From NCBI GenBank assembly GCA_028565635.1, contig JAOXYB010031787.1:1-14543 (forward strand): 14,543 nt of DNA, written 5' to 3'. This DNA is from Phoronis ovalis. Lineage: Eukaryota > Phoronida > Phoronidae. The position numbers and the translations under genes are program-made. Position 1 is the stretch's first letter. Every line of letters starts with the position of its first letter. A model generated the notes under the pieces. That model saw only the letters and a program-made list of their open reading frames with translations. It made no database searches and was not told the DNA's origin. Shown here in pieces: positions 8,382-14,543 of the stretch.

Positions 8382-8509
8382 AATTACTATCGGCATAGCT
8401 CCAGAGAAATAAAACGTATAGCAAGCGTAACATTATCACCAATCTATGCCCACTTCTCAGAATCCATCACAGGACTTGTGATTATCAGGGCTTTCAGACA
8501 AACTAGCAG
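8382..8509 (+). CDS. ABCC10: ABCC10-like exon: intracellular loop of second membrane domain
   Basis: This 128-bp exon (start phase 0, end phase 2) encodes residues about 469-510 plus two bases. NYYRHSSREIKRIASVTLSPIYAHFSESITGLVIIRAFRQTSR is the conserved ABCC cytosolic stretch. It carries the Y.R.SSRE.KR start, the SPIYAHF core and the G...IRAF end, which runs along the helix toward the NBD interface. Vertebrate ABCC10 has the same spacing from SSREL to the IRA/LRA block. The exon is too short for open-frame detection and was placed by these motifs, the TGTTTAG acceptor and the CAG|GTATGT donor. The AG at its end pairs with the first A of the next exon to give Arg. Confidence 0.94.
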
Positions 8510-8605
8510 GTATGTACTGCTTTGTAAGCACTTTATATCTTCTAATGCTTCATTTTTAGCATGGCTATAATATTGTAGCCTAACCTCTCCTTATGGCCCA
8601 GATGG

Positions 8606-8637
8606 ATGTATGACTGTATGTGTGTATGTGTGTGTCT
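8606..8637. repeat. Short imperfect GT/GTAT microsatellite
   Basis: An imperfect run of TGTATG and TGTGTG units ends in TGTGTCTC, followed by CAAAAACCATAAACC. A GT run followed by CTCAAAAAC resembles the edge of dispersed repeats seen in several invertebrate genomes. That resemblance is only from memory and is weak. Confidence 0.5.
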
Positions 8638-10240
8638 CAAAAACCATAAACCCGTCCACTCGGAAACTTTGTTTAAATGTTTCTCATATGGAAAATTATT
8701 AGATTTATTCACATCGTCCGATTTCATGGCATATTTTTAATGTAATCATGCAAAAATGCTAATTTCTAGTCTTCGGAGATAGTATAAATAGGTCATAGCC
8801 TTGTGACACAGAGTTCAAACCCAAAAACTTTGCCATATCGTCAATTTTCTCCCACGATTCGTACCATTTTGTCAATTTCTGTCAAGCTGATGTCATTTTG
8901 AGCGAGAGAGGTCTCATACATTGGAGTTCTCGAAACAATGGAGGGTATGCAAGAAAACATTCAGTAAATTTGGATTTGTCAAGAGGGATAAAAAATGCTC
9001 AAAAGAGGAGTCAAATGTGAATGACCTATGAAAAGTTGGAATTGATGGGAGTGAAAAATTACTAACTAAAATAAAAATGTCTATAATAAATACATGTAAT
9101 GCTTGTATTTAATTTAATTATGTTCTTATCACCACATATACTACTGCCACAACCTAAATAGTCACTATCCAGGGTCACAACAGAGTAATTGAATTGCAGA
9201 TATTTCACACTGCAGCTTTATATAGTACCAGGGAAAGCCCCATTTACATCTTCGGATACATCATACTTGTACAGCATTGGAAAGGCAATAGCTTGACACT
9301 ATAGCATTTCATTCAAACATTCAACATCTATTTCTGGAAGTAGTTATATTCAAATAATGCAGTGACTGCCACATAACTTACCCAAAATTCAACCTTAGCC
9401 CAATACTGCATGAGCCTTGTGACTTTACTTCAGCTGGCAACATTCTAAAAGTTACCTAACTTACAGTAATTAGTGTGCACTTCATATTTTAGTATTCAAT
9501 ACCATATAATCATCATACATATTGATTTCTATAAAAACCTGACCCCTTTTAAAACTGCTTTCTATTTTAAAAATGGATTCAAATAATAAACAAGTTATTT
9601 ACAAGTGTATCAAATTGAGTTTTTATACCAAAAATTTTTCTTCATTATTAGATTTGTCTTTCTAGCAAGGTAGCCAATGTAACTTTATGAACCAAATTTT
9701 CAGTTCAAATGAAATATTGTAGCTCAATGATATATGTTACATACTATTTTACAAAGAATTGCGAGCTTTTGGTATTTATTGAAAATTAATCTTTTAACAT
9801 AATTTTGCATTTTGTACCATTAAACATTCACTAATTTAAAAATGTGAACATTTGTCTTCACTTGGTATAAAGTTACAACTTCAAATCAGGTTTTGTTAAT
9901 TTTTATACCTGCTTTTTGATCTTTGCCAATAATCTATTTATGTACACATGGTGGCAGCATCAGTCACAAACGTTCCCATTAAATTTTTTTTTACTAAATG
10001 TTTTAGCAATTTGAATCATAATTCCACAATGCTGTATATATAGTGTCTTCGTGTTAACTTGGAGTTGTCTTGTAATTTCAGGATTCATCAGTTTTATGAT
10101 CGACATTTGTCTTAAGTTGATATGTTCAGTCAGTCACATATTATGGTATATTTTATGTTCTAGAGTCATGTATAATTATGGTTTTATTGTTAGTGCATAA
10201 ATTTTAAAAATATTTTAATGTACAGTAACTAAATTATAAA

Positions 10241-10324
10241 TTTTTCAAATTTTCAAACATCACTGAGTAAGGTTTCAGTATGTCAGTTTTAGATTGATTA
10301 GAGATTTTTTCAAATTTTCAAACA
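10241..10324. repeat. Two-copy repeat of TTTTTCAAATTTTCAAACA with following TGTCAGTTT
   Basis: TTTTTCAAATTTTCAAACA occurs at 10241-10259 and again at about 10306-10324. Each copy is followed 20-30 bases later by TGTCAGTTT (about 10280 and 10338). This suggests a local duplication of about 65 bases that has since diverged. It is noncoding. Confidence 0.5.
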
Positions 10325-10839
10325 ATAAGTACAGGTGTGTCAGTTTGGGTAGCAGAAATGCCATTTGATATCACTTTGTTAGTTATGTGGTTATGTTTTA
10401 TGACTCTTGGCTATTTTCATATGTAAAATATTGAATTCTATCGTTGCAACCACTAATATTACCCCTCTGAAGTTACTAGTGGGTTGTAAGGTGACTGTTT
10501 TGTTGTTCATTCTTCTAAAGCTCATGTATGTTATTATTATAAATGAAGCGTATTTATCATTATTATAAAGTATTATACCCCCAGGATTATACCTGTAATA
10601 TTTGTTGGTTTACTCTTGTAGAAGTTATTTGTATAATTTAAGATGCTGAGTATTGAAAACATCTTGGGTGTGAAATTTAGACTATTTATATCAGAAGGAA
10701 TGTACACTTGATGACATGTCGATTCAGTGAAATCATACATCTACTTTTTATAAAGTATATAGTCCAAAACCAGGTCTGATTTGCTTTTCTAATCACTCCT
10801 ATGAAAATCGTCTAGAAATCTGCTAGAGCTTAATTGTCA

Positions 10840-10865
10840 CATTCACATAATACATTCACATAATA
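10840..10865. repeat. Perfect 13-bp tandem duplication
   Basis: CATTCACATAATA is present twice in direct succession. This is the signature of a small slippage duplication, and is probably recent because the copies are identical. Confidence 0.6.
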
Positions 10866-11684
10866 ATTGCGCAATGACAGATATATATATAATAAGTATT
10901 TTAATATTCTACTGTTTCAACATTGTCAGATGTCTAACTTTGGGTTACCTTATAATTAAGTTTCATTAACTGAGCTAGTCACAAGATAAAATTAAGCTAT
11001 ACATCTTATAATTTGTAAATATATTAATCATTATTTTGTACAACAATTAAATGAACCATGCAAAAGAAGAGCATGTATCAAGTTACTGAAAGTCAGGGTA
11101 TGATCCAGTATGATGGTCTGCAATTTTCATAAGAGTGTAATGACAAAACTTTTGGTCTTATCACAATACTTTCATCATAATTTTATGAGGTCAAGCAATT
11201 GGAATCCAAAAAGTAGTGATTAGCAAAACAGCAAATTAACAAGGCACACTGATGATATATTAAATAAACTACTAGTTTAGATTACTTTAAACGAAATTTA
11301 TATTGAAAGAATTAATATAATAGTCATATTGTATTTTACATATTAATAGTTTTATTTGGTATAGTTATTAGTTGCTTTTGTACTTTGTAAAATATGTTAC
11401 TGTGACAATTAATAAACTATATATATAATACAAAATTTTAGGTATATTGACCATTCTAAAAAAAAACAACTTTATTGACTTAAATTGTACACTATTCCTT
11501 ATTTTATTGTCTATGCTTGTCAATTTTGTCTGGAACTAAAGTTTTCATTTACCATTAAAGTGGTCTAAAAATAGTGACAGCTTATTTTATAAGTTACAGG
11601 TTATGTCTATTTAATATATTTTTCAGCTTTTATAGTTTTGTATTTGTGAAGACAACCTGTTTATGTGAGTGGAAATGCTTGAAT

Positions 11685-11934
11685 AATGACTAGTATCTGA
11701 AATGTTTAAAATGTGATAAATAAATTTTAAATCAGCTGTGCAAAAGGGATTGTTCTATTGTATTACTAAGCATCACTACTGAACAGTAGATTTGATTTCC
11801 CCATTTTAATAATTTATTAATGACTAGTATCTGAAGTGTTTAAAATGTGATAAATCAACTGTGGAAAAGGGATTGTTCTATTGTATTACTAAAGATAAGT
11901 ACTGTACCAGTACTGAACAGTAGATTTGATTTCC
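11685..11934. repeat. Tandem duplication, period 134 bp, two copies
   Basis: Copy 1 (11685-11818) and copy 2 (11819 to about 11934) both begin AATGACTAGTATCTGAA. Both continue with GTTTAAAATGTGATAAA, then AAAAGGGATTGTTCTATTGT, and finish with ACTGAACAGTAGATTTGATT. Copy 2 lacks about 11 bases after GATAAA and has an extra block around 11892-11912 containing AGTACTGTACCAGTACTG. Neither copy is coding. The similarity is high enough to imply a fairly recent intronic duplication. Confidence 0.85.
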
Positions 11935-12082
11935 TTGTCATGCACAGTAATTATATATTTCTAAAATGCTAAGTACAAATATTTTTAATTATTTTAACCA
12001 TTGATGCCTTAATTGCTACCATAAAAATACACACCCTGTTATTTTTGTTAATTTTATGGAGCATTTTTATCCATCAGATCTG

Positions 12083-12720
12083 ATCAAGGGCATGCAATAG
12101 GTCTAGCATATAAAGAATTCTAGTTTTATTTATTTTTTACTTCCTTCTTATTTAGTCTTTTACTAACATGTAAATATCCTTTTCTGCGATTTTGTATGCT
12201 AAGTTGGGGTAATGTCACATACATATTTTCTGCTGTAATAAACTTCTGGCCGGAAAAACGCAGCGCAACGTACTGTGTTTCCCGCTTTATACTGTTTAGT
12301 GATAAAATAGAACTAGGTAAACACCTCCAGAATTTCGGATTCATTGCCGATTCCCACCAGTGCAATTTTTACATTTAAAGACAGGGATTTCTATTATATG
12401 CATGAATCTACCAGTGCAAAAGCAAACAACTACGTCATCATTCCCTGCCATTGCTACGAGACGTTTCTACGGGACAAGGCTGGAACATCATCGGCGAAAG
12501 AAAAGTGATAAAGTACAGATCCAGTTCTTTTTATCACTTTTTGCATTTTATAATATTTCACGTGATATCGCATACACGTGGTATGGTACTGCAAAACATT
12601 AAAGTATAGTGCGGAAACTTAGAAACTGGCGCTATATTTTGTAGATTTTTTTATCTACTAATAATTAAAATATGTCCATTATTTACTTTCTTAATATATG
12701 CTAGACCTATTGCCCATGAT
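12083..12720. mobile_element. Putative non-autonomous DNA transposon, 638 bp, with terminal inverted repeats
   Basis: The left end (12083-12111) and the reverse complement of the right end (12696-12720) share ATCAwGGGC and AATAGGTCTAGCATAT. The only difference inside is one A/T change and a 4-base insertion (ATGC) in the left arm. The interior (about 12230-12610) is clearly less AT-rich than the flanks and has CpG-containing stretches, which fits inserted DNA. It holds short open frames at 12126-12365 (minus) and 12360-12602 (plus), but I recognise no transposase motif in them. No convincing target-site duplication is visible, so the superfamily cannot be named. It is most likely a MITE-like element or a deleted transposon. 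Confidence 0.6.
12503..12539. repeat. Hairpin inside the TIR element, 12-base perfect arms
   Basis: AAAAGTGATAAA near 12503 is matched by TTTATCACTTTT near 12528-12539, with a loop of about 13-15 bases. It lies in the GC-richer interior of the TIR-bounded element. A T-run is part of the right arm, but nothing indicates that a transcript ends here. Confidence 0.5.
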
Positions 12721-13036
12721 GTGATATAAAGATTTCACTGATCCTATCAGTTATTCCATGCAATTTGCAGCAATCCTATGCATAACAATCTTTGCTTCCT
12801 GATTTCACCATGGTGCCTACTAAGATTAACATTTATCCTGTTCTTCATCAATTTATGCATATCATTAAAAAACCTATAGCTAACACAATTATACAGTGAG
12901 AATGTAATAATAGAATGTATTAATAGTATTATTATATTTAATAAATTATCCCTTTTTCATTGCTGGGAATTTATAATCACAATGCATAATTGTTAATGAT
13001 TTAATGTAAGTTAAATAAAATGGGAAGCGCACTTAA

Positions 13037-13253
13037 GACATTTCATCAGAAAGCTTTAAAGTTTGCATTTCAGTAGGTTTCCGAGTTATGCTCTCCCGAT
13101 AAATTACTAAATATACTGGTTTGTGACAGTTACTCAGATTTTTCTGACGTCATTTTACCGCATCACAAACCAGTAGTTTGTATATACGGAAGAGCATAAC
13201 TCGGAAACCTATTGTAATTTGCAATCTTTCATAATGTATTCTGTAAAACATCT
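13037..13253. repeat. Foldback palindrome (MITE-like), about 217 bp
   Basis: The two halves are inverted copies. A perfect 21-base block at 13074-13094 pairs with 13191-13211, and a perfect 12-base block (ACTGGTTTGTGA) at 13115-13126 pairs with 13163-13174. Weaker pairing continues outward through the TTTGCA and GACATTTCATC-like stretches to about 13037 and 13253. The centre is a 36-base spacer containing TGACGTCA. There is no open frame. The layout is that of a foldback MITE or solo inverted-repeat element. Its right end is only about 28 bases from the acceptor of the exon at 13283. Confidence 0.8.
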
Positions 13254-13282
13254 CATATTTTAATTTTGTTCTTTATTTTTAG

Positions 13283-13452
13283 ATTTAAATCTGAGAATCT
13301 ATGTCACCTAGAGACGAATCAGAGAGCTCAGTTTGCTGGTGTGGCTGCTGGGGCTTGGTTAAGTATACGCCTGAAGATGTTGGGGGTTGTCATGGTTACC
13401 GGAGTCTCCTTTATTGCTGTATTAGAACATCATTTCAGGACAGTTGACCCAG
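13283..13452 (+). CDS. ABCC10: ABCC10-like exon: late loop and helix of second membrane domain
   Basis: This 170-bp exon (start phase 2, end phase 1) encodes residues about 511-567. RFKSENLCHLETNQRAQFA is the conserved helix after the IRAF block. WLSIRLKMLG, the W...R...G motif typical of ABCC proteins near the last helices, and a hydrophobic helix, VVMVTGVSFIAVL, come next. It ends in the short outer loop EHHFRTVDPG, matching the N/D-P-G-LVGL junction of the family. The acceptor is CTTTATTTTTAG and the donor CCAG|GTAATA. The frame upstream stays open to 13266, but AG at 13281-13282 and the phase from the previous exon fix the start. Asn-Gln-Arg of NQRAQF is kept. Confidence 0.95.
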
Positions 13453-13768
13453 GTAATATTAGTTTTGCATAGGCTGCAGTATGTTTTTCGATTTGAAGCA
13501 CTCCTGACAAATGGCAGTGTTTTGTTCAAGCAGAACATGTTTTTTTTTGTATAAATCTTATGCCTGGCAATTCAGTTGTAGATCCTAATTTTTTAAAGAT
13601 TGCATGAAAGTGATGTTAGCTTATATATATTGTGTTAATCAGATCATTTATATTTTATGCATAGAAAAAAAATTTGCTAGCTGAGTATCGACCATGGTCA
13701 GATAAATCCATTTATAACACGAACAGTTAACTACATTTGTCCCTCTCATCTTTATTTTTATCTTATAG
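13453..13768 (+). other. Intron, 316 bp, phase 1
   Basis: The intron runs from GTAATA to TTTATTTTTATCTTATAG, with a good pyrimidine tract. It splits the Gly codon of DPG-LVGL. It is AT-rich with no recognisable element. Confidence 0.88.
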
Positions 13769-13929
13769 GACTTGTAGGTTTAGCCATTTCCTATGCACTG
13801 TCTATCACAAATCTCCTTGGAGGCGTCGTTCAATCATTTACTGAGACAGAGAAACAAATGGTCGCAGTTGAGAGAGCTCAACAGTACATACAAGACACAC
13901 CTCATGAAAAACTACATGCTACACTCCAT
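13769..13929 (+). CDS. ABCC10: ABCC10-like exon: last helix of membrane domain 2 and lead into NBD2
   Basis: This 161-bp exon (start phase 1, end phase 0) encodes residues about 568-621. GLVGLAISYALSITNLLGGVVQSFTETE is the last membrane helix of the core with its G.VGL.LSYAL...L pattern. EKQMVAVERAQQYIQDTPHE is the cytosolic segment (family pattern E..M.SVER..EY) that precedes NBD2. The acceptor is ATCTTATAG and the donor CAT|GTAAGC. The next exon, with the start of NBD2, is not in the window. Confidence 0.95.
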
Positions 13930-14543
13930 GTAAGCCAACACCTTTTATTTCCAATTGTGTTTTTGATAGTTTGGCACCAAAAATTATTTGAGAATAAATC
14001 ATGAAAGTTGCCTTGTTTCCATTACGTAAAATTTAACCTTTGTTGCTGTTTCTAAGCTGCAACTTTTTTGCTAAAAATTGTTGGGTTCCTTTTTTAATTG
14101 TTTTTTAGCAATAAATTTTAAAAAATATTTAACTAGACATAAATGTAACATTTTTTAAAGTTTTTGAATCCATTCACTGTGTTTATTTTGCTAAGAAAAC
14201 TTATTAGAAATGCCGTAACATGACTTGGTTATGATGTTATGTGAGTTGATTGTGTGTTATCAATTCTTCAGCAATGTTTGGGTATCCAGTGTAATGTGTA
14301 ACTATATAATTACAATGTAAAAATAAAAAACTTTTTTCTTTTGATCGTTTGTTCTGTCCTTTAAAACATTCTTTTCAATACAAGAGTCATTATCCTTTCA
14401 CCTTGACAATTTTGTAGTGCTCACCTGTAACCACAGCCATCTCTGGATTGATTTGATTTTTTGTCATTGTACCCCCAGCAGTAGGCTGGAGGTACTTTGG
14501 ATTTGCCCTGTAACCGCCGCGTCCGCCGCGTCAAATTCACTGT
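13930..14543 (+). other. Intron (5' part), open at the right edge
   Basis: It starts with GTAAGC and continues to the window end with no acceptor followed by NBD2-like coding sequence. The sequence is AT-rich to about 14400. After that a more GC-rich, repeat-like block begins (listed separately). Confidence 0.85.
14469..14533. repeat. GC-rich hairpin and CpG-dense 9-bp repeat, probably the edge of a dispersed element
   Basis: GTACCCCCAGC (14469-14479) pairs with GCTGGAGGTAC (14485-14495), one mismatch, across a 5-base loop. About 20 bases on, CCGCCGCGT occurs twice in tandem (about 14514-14531). This CpG cluster stands out in an otherwise AT-rich intron. It could be the start of a transposable element or satellite that continues beyond the window. 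The element is cut by the window edge, so its class cannot be judged. Confidence 0.5.

Larger units (their letters stand above)
8510..13282 (+). other. Intron, 4773 bp, phase 2, the largest in the window
   Basis: The intron runs from GTATGT to CTTTATTTTTAG. Splicing across it gives IIRAFRQTSRFKSENL, the length expected in ABCC10, so no exon is missing inside. It contains a short GT-rich tract (8606-8637), a 13-bp tandem duplication (10840-10865), a two-copy repeat at 10241-10324, a 134-bp tandem duplication (11685-11934), a TIR-bounded element (12083-12720), a TAATA-rich stretch (about 12903-12950) and a foldback palindrome (13037-13253). The stretch 8640-10240 is AT-rich with no recognisable gene. 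About 9160-9470 is a little more GC-rich but has no identifiable coding or RNA content. Confidence 0.85.
580..13929 (+). other. ABCC10: ABCC10 (MRP7)-like ABC transporter gene, internal part, ten exons
   Basis: This is the overall gene model. Ten exons join into one open frame of about 621 residues covering NBD1, the linker and most of the second membrane domain of a C-family ABC exporter. These proteins use ATP to pump lipophilic and conjugated anions across membranes. The ABCC10 assignment rests on linker-end and membrane-domain blocks such as YKAYWKAVG, ALLLMQASRN, DWWLSYWIS, TPLGRIINRFSSDV, DDSLPFIMNILLA and NQRAQFA. These line up with remembered vertebrate ABCC10 with no gap at the exon joins. 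Intron phases in order are 0, 0, 1, 1, 2, 0, 0, 2, 1. Intron sizes are 449, 303, 382, 314, 853, 2098, 2000, 4773 and 316 bp. Both ends of the gene are missing. The gene looks functional because there are no breaks and the key ATP-site motifs are intact. An ABCC paralogue close to ABCC10 is the main alternative. Confidence 0.9.

Noticed and set aside
8812-8822. AGTTCAAACCC, resembling a pol III B box of a tRNA or SINE
   Set aside because: No A box lies at the right distance upstream and no cloverleaf can be drawn around it. A single B-box-like match in 14 kb is expected by chance.
8640-10240. Search for a nested gene or a missing exon in the large intron
   Set aside because: Splicing 8509 to 13283 gives an ungapped family match, so no exon is missing, and no long or family-like open frame exists on either strand.
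12126-12602. Two short open frames inside the TIR element as a possible transposase
   Set aside because: Each is about 80 residues, they lie on opposite strands, and no DDE/DDD or DNA-binding motif is visible. They are too short for a transposase.
1-14543. CRISPR arrays, rRNA, tRNA, bacterial operons or viral insertions
   Set aside because: No regularly spaced direct repeats, RNA-gene signatures or viral coding motifs were seen. The exon-intron structure shows eukaryotic chromosomal DNA.

Overview
This window is nuclear DNA from an animal, most likely an invertebrate. It is AT-rich, it has spliceosomal GT-AG introns, and it uses the standard genetic code. It shows no bacterial operon structure. 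I cannot name the species or phylum from the sequence alone.

The only gene I can support is the middle part of a full-size ABC transporter of the C family, on the + strand. The protein joined across exons matches ABCC10 (MRP7), the multidrug resistance-associated protein 7 group, almost without gaps as I recall the vertebrate protein. Ten internal exons can be placed: 580-692, 1142-1492, 1796-1985, 2368-2613, 2928-3021, 3875-4067, 6166-6381, 8382-8509, 13283-13452 and 13769-13929. They total 1862 coding bases, about 621 residues. Every junction is GT-AG, all intron phases agree, and no exon has an in-frame stop or frameshift. The start codon, the N-terminal membrane domain, the second nucleotide-binding domain (NBD2) and the stop codon all lie outside the window.

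Region by region: 1-579 is intron with no recognisable exon. Positions 580-1985 encode NBD1, in order the A-loop aromatic, Walker A, Q-loop, signature LSGGQ, Walker B, D-loop and H-loop. Positions 2368-2613 encode an acidic linker and the first helix of the second membrane domain. Positions 2928-4067 encode a heavily N-glycosylatable extracellular loop and the next helices. Positions 6166-8509 and 13283-13929 encode the rest of the second membrane domain, up to the segment just before NBD2.

Most of the window is intron, and the long introns carry the mobile or repeat-derived DNA. These are a degenerate repeat array (about 6540-7600), a 134-bp tandem duplication (11685-11934), a 638-bp element with 25-29 bp terminal inverted repeats (12083-12720), and a foldback palindrome (about 13037-13253) that ends about 28 bases before a splice acceptor. 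A GC-rich hairpin and repeat block lies at the right edge. I found no second gene, no RNA gene and no CRISPR array. The most testable oddity in the gene is a phase-compatible 30-bp candidate microexon at 2163-2192, exactly where NBD1 passes into the linker.
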